64,000 nt of DNA, taken from contig JALIHJ010000018.1 in assembly GCA_022984795.1 (NCBI GenBank), positions 62,001 through 126,000 of the forward strand, written 5' to 3'. Of the stretch, positions 47,830 to 56,972 are shown piece by piece (the first letter of the stretch is position 1; each line of letters begins with the position of its first letter). The notes beneath the pieces were generated by a model. It saw only the letters and a program-made list of their open reading frames with translations. It was not told where the DNA came from and made no database searches. The position numbers were made by a program, and so were the translations under genes. The DNA is from Fabrea salina. Taxonomy: Eukaryota > Ciliophora > Heterotrichea > Heterotrichida > Fabreidae.

Positions 47830-48134
47830 AATTATAATAATTTTCTGCACGATTCCAATAACTCTTCTAGTTAAATTAATACTTAAGATTTATCAATAAG
47901 AGCAAATTATTTACCTTTTCGAGAAGTATATATATGCTTACTTGGTTTGGTTGCTAAATCATATTAGACAATATCAGAACCTAGCATTTTTACCAAAGCA
48001 TTGACGAGCGGTCATAAAAAAAACTTATTTATTCATATTTCTAAGAACGAAAATAACTTTTCAAACACTCAAAGGCTTCTTAAATCCACTACTAACACAT
48101 TAAAACATATTTTCTTTGTAGAAATAAAAATTTT
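47830..48134. other. AT-rich intergenic region between divergent genes
   Basis: 305 bp between the divergent MTR4 and NTMT1 genes, strongly AT-rich, with a short TATATATATG run near 47930. No coding frame, tRNA or strong hairpin is seen. It is the longest divergent promoter region in the window that carries no RNA-gene signal. Confidence 0.5.
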
Positions 48135-48839
48135 ATGGCAGAAACTAAGAAAGAGCGGTGGTACCGAGAGGTGAAAGAATACTGGGACGAAAGTTTATTT
48201 AAATGTGCAGATATGGTTCAGTCCCACTACACTACTTCGAGGATTGATATCAAGGAGACCTTTGTCTTCTTGTCCGAGCTCTACGACTCCAACCCCTTTT
48301 CAAACAATGATGACAACGCCGCCGATGAAAAAATAGAATTTAAACTTCGCAAGGATTGTGTCTTAGACGCTGGCTCTGGCACGGGTAGACTTACTCGAAA
48401 GTTTAATAAGTACTTCCAAACTATAGACGTACTTGACCAGTCCTCGAAATATGTTAAAACTGCCTGGAATTCAATTGGTGACGAATTTCGAGGACTGTGT
48501 TTCCAGGGCGATATTCAGGATTTTGTGCCAATCAAAGAGAGGTACGGCCTTATATGGGTTCAGTACGTTCTAGGTCATCTCTACGACGAAGAAGACCTTT
48601 TGAGATTCCTGTTTAACTTCCGCAATGGGCTATCTGAAGATAGCTTGATGGTAATTAAGGAAAAGTGCTCATACGAAGGCTACTACTGCTTGAAGAAGCA
48701 CTGCTACATTTTCAGACCTGCTTTCTACTACAAAGGTCTTTTTTTAAGGGCTGGCTTCACTATGTATAAGGAACAGATATACAACACCCGCGAACATGTG
48801 GTTAGAACTTTTGCACTTAAAAAAGTCAGCCTCTTTTAA
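48135..48839 (+). CDS. NTMT1: Protein N-terminal alpha-amine methyltransferase (NTMT1-like)
   Basis: 234 aa. The NTMT1/Tae1 family is recognised from YREVKEYWDESLFKCADMVQ at the start, the SAM-binding VLDAGSGTGRLTRKF, then DIQDFVPIKERYGLIWVQYV and GHLYDEEDLLRFL, which parallels QDFTPEPDSYDVIWIQWVIGHL in animals. The enzyme methylates the alpha-amine of proteins starting X-Pro-Lys/Arg. An insertion (about 55-75, SNPFSNNDDNAADEK) and a changed substrate loop (VIKEKCSYEGYYC instead of VIKDNMAQEG) distinguish it from animal forms. Confidence 0.88.
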   Translation: MAETKKERWYREVKEYWDESLFKCADMVQSHYTTSRIDIKETFVFLSELYDSNPFSNNDDNAADEKIEFKLRKDCVLDAGSGTGRLTRKFNKYFQTIDVLDQSSKYVKTAWNSIGDEFRGLCFQGDIQDFVPIKERYGLIWVQYVLGHLYDEEDLLRFLFNFRNGLSEDSLMVIKEKCSYEGYYCLKKHCYIFRPAFYYKGLFLRAGFTMYKEQIYNTREHVVRTFALKKVSLF

Positions 48840-49033
48840 CTTATTTAATTTGCCTTTTAGCAAGTCAAAGTCCTTTGACTGATGTGCTTTCTACATTTTA
48901 ATTATAGGGTTTTTATTTAGTCTTTCGTTAAAGTAATTGAGTCATCTTTTACTGAGTTTTTTTTGCAGTATTCATTTAGGGTTTTTTGGAACGAACAATC
49001 TCATTTTAAGTTCTTTTAGCTCAGTTATAATTT

Positions 49034-51544
49034 ATGGGAAAGCTTTTACTAGTTTTGGCAGCTTGGGTGTGTGGTTTTGTGTACTTTGGAAAGGAATTTT
49101 TCAAGCACTACGGAGTTTACAAACCACAGCAAACAGGCCCTAGAGGGATTCCTAGCATTTCACAAGGCAAATACGCTTCAGAATACACGTACCCAGACTG
49201 CACCCAGCACCACTGCTCCTGGTTATCTCATCTTTCAAACAACGAGTATGAAAGAAGGCATCCGAACAACACCCTTTTCTACGTAGAGGCTGACGAAGAC
49301 CTTCAAAGCTTCATACACCCAGAAGACCCACCGCTTAAGTGCATTCCTGAAAGTTTCGGCTACACTGCCCATGAAGCTGCAATAATCTTTCCTAAAGTAG
49401 GTTATCCGACCTGCCAAAAGAAGTTAGGAACCAAAAAACAAATCATCTACGTCGACACCGAAAAGGACGAACTTGTTATGGATTGCAAAGGAGAGTACTA
49501 CTTAGGCGTGAACCAAGATGAAGAAAAACTAGGCAATGAAAAATACAACCTTACTGTGCACAAGTACAAAGGCAAACCCGTCAAACTAAAAAACAAAGAA
49601 GAATGGGCCTTTGGAACATGCGAAGAAGGAAAAACTACTAAGTTGGAAGGAGCCACTTACAGTCACAGACCCAAAAAAGAAGCTTACGAAAGGGCCAAGG
49701 CCAAAATGGAACAGCAACAAAAACTTGCGCGGGAAAATTTCGGGGAATCCAAAACCCGCCCGGTTACAGTCTTGATGCTAGTGTTTGACTCAATCTCGCG
49801 CAAGCACTTTTATCGGAAACTGCCTAACACAGCTAAGTTCCTGAATAGTGTAGACCCAGACAAGTTCAGAATTTCTGACTACAAAATACAAAATGTGATG
49901 GGAGACAACTCTATGCCGAATGTCTACCCTGTGTGGACAGGAAGGTCACTACCACCTTTGTCAAAAGAACAGATCTGGACTAGGAGGTACCAAAACGAAG
50001 ACTTAATTGAAAACAGAGCTATCTGGACTTACTTGCGCGAAAAAGGCTTTGTTACTTTGTTTACAGCTGAATTCTGCGACCACTACTTTTCAATGGCTAT
50101 TGGAAGAAAACCCTCAGTAGACCACCTGCAAACTTTGTTTTGGTGTGCAGCTGAACGACTTACTGGTTTTAACGACTGTGGAAAGTTTCAAAGGTGTGTA
50201 GGTAACAGAAATTCTCACTATCACATGCTGAACTACACTTACCAGTTCATCCAGAACTACGAAGGAGTAAACAAGTGGGCACACATCATGAGTTTGCCAG
50301 GTCACGAAGACACTGGAACAGTTATTGAAACTTTAGATGACGACTTAGTTTACTTCTTGCAGAAGTACATGAGTACCAAGGACGAACTTGCTATTTTCCT
50401 AATGGCTGACCATGGAATGAGGTACGGAGAGTGGTTTAAGCTAATTGACGGGTCGCACGAGCATAAATTGCCTATGCTTTTTACCATAATATCTACTTCT
50501 TTAGCCAAGGACATTCCTGGAAGTTTGGACAACCTACACCACAACTCTAACCGCCTTGTGTCGAAACTGGACTTGCACAGAACTTTGAAGCACCTAGGAA
50601 ACGTGCCTTACTACAGAGGCTACACCAGAGACAGCCCTGAGTATCAAGAGTGGACTACAGAAAGCCCAAATGCTATTAGCTTGCTACTTGAAAAAGTTCC
50701 TAACTACAGAGGCTGCGATGACATAAACATTCCTCCTTACTTTTGCTCCTGCACAGTTTTCAGAACTGTGGATGAAAAGCTCTACAACTCCACCTTCCCA
50801 GAGTCGCCTTATGCAGCTAGAATTTTCGGCACTATGGTAAACGAACTCATTTCCCAAGTCAACAGTGAAGCCTACACGCCCTTTAAGTCTGCTTTCGGAC
50901 ACATTTGCCAAAAAGTCCACTTTAACAAAATTGAATCAGCTGAGTTCCTTAAAATAGACTCCTTTACTCACTTTTACAAACTCGTAGTAAGTGTGAAGGA
51001 GTCTGATGTAGCTAGGTTTGAAGCTGTTTTCATGATTTCTTCTAATTACTTAAGGGCTAGAAGGCCCGAGCAAGCCTACCCCCTAATCAACATTTACATA
51101 CAGGGCAGAAAGCAAATGCGGATTATGTACATTAAAAGACAAGATCCCTATGCCGGTCTTTGTGAAGAACTCTGCAAACTCAAACAAATACAACCCCCTC
51201 TGTGCATCTGCAACAGTTTAGAAAGGATCAAGTACCACGAACCCAAAGCAGTAGAAACCATTAAGAAGGACTACAAGTACTTCAAAAGTTCAGAAGGTCA
51301 GAGCTGCAGTGACTTCTGCTCTAGCAGAGGAGAGTACTGTGATGAAGTGGGACTCAACCTACTCAACACTTGCGAAGACATGATGCAAAGCAACCAGTGC
51401 AGCACCTGCACCAAAAAAAGTGAAGCTGTTTTCCCTGGAGTAAAAGGCAGTGTGTGCTACATCAACAACTACTACAAATCCAAATGCGATGCCAAACAAG
51501 AAGGAATCTTCCGGCACTGTGCTTGCAAAACACTTTCGGAGTAA
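49034..51544 (+). CDS. DUF229-family membrane-anchored alkaline-phosphatase-fold protein
   Basis: 836 aa. An N-terminal signal anchor (LLLVLAAWVCGFVYF) is followed by a large DUF229 (sulfatase-like) domain. VTVLMLVFDSISRKHFYRKL carries the nucleophile-region Asp and Ser, and LMADHGMRYGEW has the metal-binding DHG; NAISLLLEKVPNYRG follows. A Cys-rich C-terminal segment (about 700-836) with many C-x-x-C spacings looks secreted and disulphide-bonded. These proteins are thought to act on sulphated or phosphorylated glycans at the surface or in the Golgi lumen; the substrate is unknown. Confidence 0.82.
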   Translation: MGKLLLVLAAWVCGFVYFGKEFFKHYGVYKPQQTGPRGIPSISQGKYASEYTYPDCTQHHCSWLSHLSNNEYERRHPNNTLFYVEADEDLQSFIHPEDPPLKCIPESFGYTAHEAAIIFPKVGYPTCQKKLGTKKQIIYVDTEKDELVMDCKGEYYLGVNQDEEKLGNEKYNLTVHKYKGKPVKLKNKEEWAFGTCEEGKTTKLEGATYSHRPKKEAYERAKAKMEQQQKLARENFGESKTRPVTVLMLVFDSISRKHFYRKLPNTAKFLNSVDPDKFRISDYKIQNVMGDNSMPNVYPVWTGRSLPPLSKEQIWTRRYQNEDLIENRAIWTYLREKGFVTLFTAEFCDHYFSMAIGRKPSVDHLQTLFWCAAERLTGFNDCGKFQRCVGNRNSHYHMLNYTYQFIQNYEGVNKWAHIMSLPGHEDTGTVIETLDDDLVYFLQKYMSTKDELAIFLMADHGMRYGEWFKLIDGSHEHKLPMLFTIISTSLAKDIPGSLDNLHHNSNRLVSKLDLHRTLKHLGNVPYYRGYTRDSPEYQEWTTESPNAISLLLEKVPNYRGCDDINIPPYFCSCTVFRTVDEKLYNSTFPESPYAARIFGTMVNELISQVNSEAYTPFKSAFGHICQKVHFNKIESAEFLKIDSFTHFYKLVVSVKESDVARFEAVFMISSNYLRARRPEQAYPLINIYIQGRKQMRIMYIKRQDPYAGLCEELCKLKQIQPPLCICNSLERIKYHEPKAVETIKKDYKYFKSSEGQSCSDFCSSRGEYCDEVGLNLLNTCEDMMQSNQCSTCTKKSEAVFPGVKGSVCYINNYYKSKCDAKQEGIFRHCACKTLSE

Positions 51545-51551
51545 TAACTTA

Positions 51552-52052
51552 TTATAAGCAGCTTAGAACTGCAATAAATCCTAGTCCAAACATAGAAGGT
51601 ATGGTCAAAAGCACTCCAATGAACCTGCTGTTGGGACCTCCAGACAAGTACCCTGCAGTGTAAATAAGTCTTCCCAAAACTTGACAGCTCCCTAGAGCTA
51701 TAGCAGCGTTGGTGTATTTAAGCCCGCCAACTATCAGAAACACCACCACCACTCCAAGCTGTTCAACAAAGTTCGCGTGGACTCTCTGCGCACTGTTAAA
51801 GTTAACCCACTCTGAAAAACTTAGCTTCTCAGAAAACCTTCCGCATCCCATGTCAGGGAGTCCTCCTAAAGGAGGCGACTTTCCAAGTTCTTTTTTGTAC
51901 TCCTCTCCAAAGTGCTGTTCCATAAACTTAGTCGGAAATGCTTTGCGTCTTGCATTAGGAATCACGGTGAAAGCAATAGCTTGGCACTGAATAGCAAGTA
52001 TTACAGCTAGTAAAAGCACGTACTTGTACTCTTCTGGAACTTCTAGATTCAT
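51552..52052 (-). CDS. MAPEG family membrane protein (microsomal GST-like)
   Basis: 166 aa with four hydrophobic helices. The family signature FNSAQRVHANFVEQL (consensus FNxxQRxHxNxxE) is present near residue 85, followed by ALGSCQVLGRLIYTAGYLSG. MAPEG proteins are trimeric ER enzymes that conjugate glutathione to hydrophobic substrates or leukotriene precursors; the closest group seems to be MGST3. An extended loop between helices 1 and 2 (about 30-75) carries charged and Gly/Pro residues. The stop is 7 bp from that of the DUF229 gene. Confidence 0.85.
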   Translation of the reverse strand: MNLEVPEEYKYVLLLAVILAIQCQAIAFTVIPNARRKAFPTKFMEQHFGEEYKKELGKSPPLGGLPDMGCGRFSEKLSFSEWVNFNSAQRVHANFVEQLGVVVVFLIVGGLKYTNAAIALGSCQVLGRLIYTAGYLSGGPNSRFIGVLLTIPSMFGLGFIAVLSCL

Positions 52053-52073
52053 ATTATTGTTCCATTCTTATGA

Positions 52074-52275
52074 CTTCCCGGTCTCACTGGGAAGCGAATC
52101 TTTATGGGTTTACTTTTGGAGGACTGCATCAGCATATTGACTTAGTATAAGCGTTCTTTGTCCTCCGGATGTACGAATCTCATATCTCTGTAGCAGTATA
52201 AACTACTACAGCGCTTTCAGATTCAAATTATGCGCTTGGGTACCTTCGGCTCCAAGCAATATGGAATTATATTGC
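52074..52275. ncRNA. Cluster of stable hairpins, possible structured RNA (strand undecided)
   Basis: Five perfect inverted pairs occur within 202 bp: CTTCCC/GGGAAG (52074-52094), GGAGGAC/GTCCTCC (52118-52166, with an inner 7x7 internal loop and a further stem), CTGTAG/CTACAG (52188-52211), GCTTGG/CCAAGC (52234-52257) and GCAATAT/ATATTGC (52256-52275). The last two share two bases. This density is higher than in other gaps and the GC content is also higher. I could not match it to U1, U2, U4, U5, U6, SRP, RNase P or U3 RNA. The strand cannot be told because every stem reads both ways. Confidence 0.4.
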
Positions 52276-52539
52276 AAAACGTCACTAATGAAACTCTAAG
52301 CTTCTTAAGGTAAAGTAAGGTTTGCTTGCATTATTTGTTAGGACGCTCTTTCTATGACACAGTATTTTTGCTGGTGCGGTATTTACAGCTCCATACTTAT
52401 TGATGGTCACGGAGCCTAACAACGGTTGAACTCAGGTTTCCAGAAAAGACGTTTGAAAGCATTTAAAGAAGACTCTAGTTGTTAGCTCTGCCTCCCAAGC
52501 TTTTAGTTTAGGGTACTTTAATAGTATGAAGGATCCACT

Positions 52540-52715
52540 TGCATTGAATTTCAATGAGATCTTGTAAGGAAGTCGCTCCGAAAGACCAAAGGAAGCAGCT
52601 AGCTCTAAACTCTTTATTGCAAGTCACTAAAAACTTAAAAACAAGCTTTAATTTAAACATTAAGTTATTGTGTTAGGGTGTTGGACATTTATAATTTGCA
52701 CCAATAATTCCATAG
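52540..52715 (-). ncRNA. Candidate telomerase RNA (template-like core)
   Basis: The minus strand reads AACACCCTAACAC at 52682-52670, which is 1.6 units of the 8-nt repeat CCCTAACA that I recall for heterotrich telomeres. TGTC sits one base upstream (52687-52684), recalling the UGUCA near the template of Tetrahymena telomerase RNA. A possible helix I pairs TTATTggtGCAA (52707-52696) with TTGCAATAA (52622-52614). A pseudoknot-type stem AACTTAA/TTAAGTT (52666-52660 with 52638-52632) lies 3' of the template beside U-rich tracts. A TATAAAAG (52741-52734) lies about 27 nt ahead of helix I. Against it, T5 runs in the core would stop Pol III, and stem II is not clear. The 3' end is a guess. Confidence 0.4.
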
Positions 52716-52717
52716 TT

Positions 52718-52805
52718 AACTATCACGGAAAGGCTTTTATAGAAATAGATTGCCAGCTTTCAGAATTTGAGTATAGTTAAAAACAATGCATATAAACAGT
52801 TTTTT
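52718..52805 (+). ncRNA. Possible small Pol III-type RNA (competes with the telomerase-RNA reading)
   Basis: On the plus strand a TTATAA (52689-52694) is followed about 25-30 bp later by a closing stem AACTAT/ATAGTT (52718-52723 with about 52774-52779). It contains an inner hairpin GAAAGGC...GCcagCTTTC, and a run of six T follows at 52800-52805. The upstream block 52659-52691 is shared with 27233-27262 and could be a promoter element. The RNA has no sequence I recognise. Low confidence. Confidence 0.2.
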
Positions 52806-52906
52806 ATTCTAAATGGAGCTCATTTAGGATTTTAGGAGAACCATTTCCAATCAATTGAAATTCCAATTCAAACTTAAGCTAAGAGTATTGGAAAATCTAG
52901 ATTAGA

Positions 52907-53164
52907 TTAGTTAACTTTCCTTCTACGCTTGAGGTAGTAGTAGCGGTGCTTTAAATATTTCAAGTCTACACCAGGTATGAGTTTCTGGACCTTCTTCCAG
53001 TCAACCCTGTTTTTAAACTTAGAGCACCTAATCACAGACAGCAAGAAGTCACTCGACTCTTGGTTCCAGTGCTCCCAGAAGTAGTGGTTTATAAATTTCT
53101 GGACATTCAAAAATATCCCTACGTCTATCTCTTCTTCGGTACCCAAAATTTCTTCCCTCTCCAT
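52907..53164 (-). CDS. Small SANT/Myb-like protein (85 aa)
   Basis: 85 aa from the ATG at 53162-53164. The middle and end, FLLSVIRCSKFKNRVDWKKV and LKHRYYYLKRR, have the spacing of a single Myb/SANT-type helix-turn-helix, ending in a basic cluster. It is weakly similar in style to the SANT protein at 42884. With no other domain and long non-coding flanks on both sides, it could be a small DNA-binding protein; the assignment is tentative. Confidence 0.5.
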   Translation of the reverse strand: MEREEILGTEEEIDVGIFLNVQKFINHYFWEHWNQESSDFLLSVIRCSKFKNRVDWKKVQKLIPGVDLKYLKHRYYYLKRRRKVN

Positions 53165-53741
53165 GATGATTTATTTCATCGTTGTGCCATTCCACTTGAA
53201 TGGCTAAATTTAGCTTCCCGGAAGCCTTAAAAATGTACTTGTGTGTCTGGAGCTTGTTTAGCACTTAGGTTTTAGTCAGTGTTTCTTTTTGAATTCAGTT
53301 TCTAGTCACATTTTAAACTTTATGTGACATTTATTTTTATGCACTTCTATCTGGGTTCGCTTTCATGATCTTGATCTTTGGGATGAATTGAAATTTGATT
53401 TTGGGATTAGGACTTTGCTGATTCCTTTTCAGAGCTTTTTGCTAACTGGGAAATTTGCATTTATTAGCAATGCTTTACCCCCCTTGTAATCAGTTGAAAT
53501 GGATTCAATGAATAATGGAATCAATTCATTGAAATGATTGGTTCGTTCTTTGAGTACTTTGGAGGTCCTTAATGAACTGACACTTGCCGATTCACACAAG
53601 TAAGAGCATGTTGTGTTTGGGTTTTGGAATTACTTAATCCTTCTGATTTAATTCTAAAAAAGGACTTAAATAGGTACTAACAAAGCCACTCAGAGCCTGG
53701 AATATCTGAGGTTGAAAAGCAAATATAAACTTAATATAAAA
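53165..53741. other. Intergenic region upstream of eRF3
   Basis: 577 bp, AT-rich, without coding potential. Two perfect hairpins are visible: GTCACAT/ATGTGAC with a 10-nt loop (about 53308-53331) and TCAATGAAT/ATTCATTGA (about 53512-53540). Their role is unknown; they could be regulatory or belong to an unrecognised RNA. No tRNA or snRNA signature was found. Confidence 0.4.
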
Positions 53742-55715
53742 ATGTCTTGGCTAAATCCAGATGCAGCAGAGTTTAGCTTTAACCCTGGAGCTTCAAGTTT
53801 TGAGCCAGCAGGAAGCTTTGGTGCTGAAACACAACCACCAGAACCAGAGCCTATGCAAGGTCCCTATGTAGACCCAGAGTTTGCATTTAAAGTTTACCCA
53901 ACAAGCTCACCTGAATCCTGGCCGCCTATATGCTGGACAGATGGGTCTCTATGGTACAATAACGACGGAGTGCCCATTAACACCCACAGCACTCCTATGA
54001 CTTGGGAAGAGTTTTGGGAAGAGTGCCAAAGAATGAACGAACAGAGCCAACAGGCAGAAGAAGGAAGTTCTGATGATGAAGGAACCATGACCCTAGACGA
54101 GTACTTAAACAAAAAGGGAAAAACTTCCAAAAAGTCTATTCCACTCACTGGATTTGGCAAAAAAGTAGTTTCAGTTGGGTCAGACAAATCCGCTCAGCCC
54201 AGAGCTCCTCCCAAGCCTGCTAAACCCCAGGCTTTCAAGCCCATGCCTCCCAAAAAGAAACCCGAAAAGCCCAAAGACAAACCTGTTACTGAAAAGGCCG
54301 TTAACAAAGACCAGCTACTTAACAGACAAAAAGAAAAAACCATGTCAGACGTTGTTGAAGAATCTAAAATTTCAGAGCCAGACAACCAAAGAGCCCCTGT
54401 GAATATTGTTTTTATTGGACATGTTGACGCAGGGAAGTCCACTATTTGTGGGAACGTTTTGCTGTCTACAGGGAAAATTGACAGAAGGATAGTGGAAGCT
54501 TACGAAGCAGAAGCCAAAGAAAAAGGAAGGGACTCTTGGTGGCTAGCTTACATTATGGACGAAAGCGAAGAAGAAAGAGCCAAAGGAAAAACTGTAGAAG
54601 TAGGCAGGGCTTTCTTCGAAACACCTTCCAAAAGGTTCACTATCTTAGACGCTCCTGGACACAAAAGTTACGTTCCCAATATGATCGGTGGAGCTTCTCA
54701 AGCTGACTACGCCGCACTTGTGGTTTCGGCACGAATTGGGGAGTTCGAAACTGGGTTTGAAAGAGGAGGCCAAACCCAAGAACACACTTTACTTGCTAGG
54801 TCTTTGGGAGTGGACAAGTTGATTGTGGTGATTAACAAAATGGACGACCACTCCGTTGAATGGTCTAAAGACAGGTACGACCAAATCAAAAGCACGCTTG
54901 TGCCCTTTTTGAAAGACTCTTGCAAGTTCGACGTCGACAAGGACGTGCACTGGGTTCCTATTTCAGGGTTAAATGGAGACAACATTGTGACTAAGTCAGA
55001 GAACCCTCAGAGCAACTGGTACGAAGGACCTACTTTAATGGAGATCCTAGAAAGTTTGGAACTTCCCAAAAGAGGAAACGAAGAACCTTTGAGAATCCCT
55101 ATTTTGGACAAAAGCAAAGAACAAGGACTAGTGTGCTACGGCAAAGTTGAATCAGGCAAAATCGTAAGGGGACTCAAAGTAATTATCATGCCTAGCAAAG
55201 TAAAAGCAGAAGTCCAAGAAATTTATGGAGCAGCAGACAGTCGCCTTTTATACGCCAACGCAGGAGAAAACATCAGACTGCGCTTGAAACTCTTTGAAGA
55301 AGTAGAAGTACAAAAAGGATTTGTAATCTGTGACGTGCATGACGTGTGCCACATCGGAAGCGAGTTTAAAGCAGACGTGCAGTTCCTTGACTTGCTTGAG
55401 GGCAAACAAATCATCACTGCAGGGTACCAGTGCGTAATGCACATCCACACTGCCATTGAAGAATGCCAAGTCACAGAAGTCCTAGCAGTCATAGATACTG
55501 AAAGGAGGAAAAAGGTCAAGTCAGCTTTTGCCCGTGCTCACCAAAGAGTGATTCTCAAGATCAGGTGCTCTGAGTCAGTTTGTGTGGAAAACTTTACTAA
55601 GATGCAGCAGTTAGGAAGGTTTACTTTGAGAGACGAAGGCAGAACTATTGCTTTGGGAAAGGTTATGGACGTAGATCCTGTTGCTGAAGCTTTAGTCAGT
55701 GAAATGGGCATCTAA
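53742..55715 (+). CDS. eRF3: Translation termination factor eRF3 (GSPT/Sup35)
   Basis: 657 aa from the ATG at 53742. The N-terminus has two overlapping PAM2-like motifs (SWLNPDAAEFSF and FNPGASSFEP) that in animal eRF3 bind poly(A)-binding protein. A Pro/Lys-rich linker follows, then an EF-Tu-type GTPase from about 228: GHVDAGKS, a TVEVG switch I region, DAPGHKSYV and NKMD, and two beta-barrel domains. eRF3 is the GTPase partner of eRF1 in stop-codon recognition and also contacts UPF1. The conserved switch sequence TVEVGRAFFE separates it from EF-1alpha. The gene is fully open in the standard code. Confidence 0.94.
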   Translation: MSWLNPDAAEFSFNPGASSFEPAGSFGAETQPPEPEPMQGPYVDPEFAFKVYPTSSPESWPPICWTDGSLWYNNDGVPINTHSTPMTWEEFWEECQRMNEQSQQAEEGSSDDEGTMTLDEYLNKKGKTSKKSIPLTGFGKKVVSVGSDKSAQPRAPPKPAKPQAFKPMPPKKKPEKPKDKPVTEKAVNKDQLLNRQKEKTMSDVVEESKISEPDNQRAPVNIVFIGHVDAGKSTICGNVLLSTGKIDRRIVEAYEAEAKEKGRDSWWLAYIMDESEEERAKGKTVEVGRAFFETPSKRFTILDAPGHKSYVPNMIGGASQADYAALVVSARIGEFETGFERGGQTQEHTLLARSLGVDKLIVVINKMDDHSVEWSKDRYDQIKSTLVPFLKDSCKFDVDKDVHWVPISGLNGDNIVTKSENPQSNWYEGPTLMEILESLELPKRGNEEPLRIPILDKSKEQGLVCYGKVESGKIVRGLKVIIMPSKVKAEVQEIYGAADSRLLYANAGENIRLRLKLFEEVEVQKGFVICDVHDVCHIGSEFKADVQFLDLLEGKQIITAGYQCVMHIHTAIEECQVTEVLAVIDTERRKKVKSAFARAHQRVILKIRCSESVCVENFTKMQQLGRFTLRDEGRTIALGKVMDVDPVAEALVSEMGI

Positions 55716-55736
55716 TTAACTAACACATTCTTATAA

Positions 55737-56966
55737 TTATTCGTAGTATTCCATAGGGCTGCGTTTTTGGACTCTTTCACGCAAATCGTTGGGAAAGAAG
55801 TCGGGAGGCACGTCTTGTCTCTGCACACTCGGGGCTGCTTCAAGTCTTTTGATGTTTTCTAAGCACCTGATCATAGCAGTTTCTAAAAACTCCCTTGAGT
55901 TCCTGTTTTCTAGGTTCTTGTCAGGGTCTATGTGCAGGTTGTAGGAAGGTCCAAAGTACTGGTAGTAGTCATTAAATGGAATTGCTCCGTCAATTTCAGT
56001 TTTGTCTAGGCACACTGCTGTTTCGTAAGTCCAGCATCTTGCTACATTGCTGACTGTGTAGCCTCCTCCTCCTAAAACAACCATTGGCAGTCCAAAACTC
56101 TTCATGTACTTAAGGCAGTCTCCATGTCCCTTCACAGTCAAATTGAACTTGCCTAGTTTGTCGTGGGCTAAAGAGTCCGACCCACACTGCATCAAGATTG
56201 CGTTGGGCTGGTAGTGGTAGACCACTTCCCGCATAATGGGCTTGAAAATGTGTTCGTAGCACTCATCGTTCATTCCTGACTTGAGAGGAACGTTTAAGCA
56301 GTGGTAAAGGCCTTCGCCACTGCCGCAGTCCTTAATGTCCCCTGTGCCTGGAAAGAAGTTCCCGAACTTGTGGAAGGAAACTGTCATTACTCTGTTGGTA
56401 GTGTAAAAAGCCTCTTCCACGCCGTCTCCGTGGTGGGCGTCTATGTCGATGTACAGCACCCTTTGATGGTACTTCAGCAGCTCCAGAATGCTCAAAACGA
56501 TGTCATTAATGTAGCAAAAGCCGGAAGCTTCGCCTTTTTTAGCATGGTGGAATCCGCCTGACCAGTTGATGCAGATATCAGACTCACCTTGGTTTATGGC
56601 CAAAGCACAGTCAATTGAAGCCCCTGCACAAATTTGCGAAAACTCAAACATATTGTCAAATACCGGGCAATCTTCCCTGGCTTTTTCTTGGTGGTTGAAA
56701 AGTTTTTCTCCAGAAATGTCTGCGCGTTGAAGGAACTTAATGTGATCCTGAGTGTGGAACTGAAGCATTTCTTCTGGAGTGGCGTAGTGTGGGCGCTAAG
56801 TGTGAATTACATAAACATCCATCAAGTGAAATAGTTTGTAACCTAGCACTAGTTGATGTGTCATTCTTACTCTGTGGGGTTTCATGGGGTGTCCTTGACC
56901 GTAGTAAAAATTGCCAACGTTTTCTGAGTAGAGTTTACCATCGTAGAAGTAGCCTACTCTAGACAT
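55737..56966 (-). CDS. Class I histone deacetylase (RPD3/HDAC1-like), one intron
   Basis: Exon 1 (56811-56966) and exon 2 (55737-56795) join across the intron GTAATTCACACTTAG (56796-56810) to give 404 aa. The join restores the class I start: [40 protein letters not shown], then MDVY | [10 protein letters not shown]. Catalytic marks: [35 protein letters not shown], the zinc site Asp in [14 protein letters not shown], and [15 protein letters not shown]. It removes acetyl groups from histone tails and probably partners with RBBP4-like WD40 proteins. The long acidic C-terminal tail of animal HDAC1 is missing. The divergent kinase-like gene starts 6 bp away. Confidence 0.95.
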
Positions 56967-56972
56967 TTTTAT

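Larger units (their letters stand above)
52053..52906. other. Gene desert with RNA-structure signals
   Basis: 854 bp without an open frame of note, the longest such stretch here. It contains a hairpin cluster (52074-52275), a telomerase-template-like segment on the minus strand (52670-52682), and a possible small RNA on the plus strand ending at a T6 run (52800-52805). These are listed separately. The middle part (52300-52530) shows nothing I can interpret. Confidence 0.6.

Noticed and set aside
52150-52180. U1 snRNA stem-loop II (CTCCGGATGT resemblance)
   Set aside because: There is no AUACUUACCUG 5' end, no stem-loop I partner and no properly placed Sm site on this strand.
52561-52610. SRP RNA helix 8 (GGAAGCAG-like sequence)
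   Set aside because: The flanking pairing needed for helix 8 and the Alu-domain motifs are absent.
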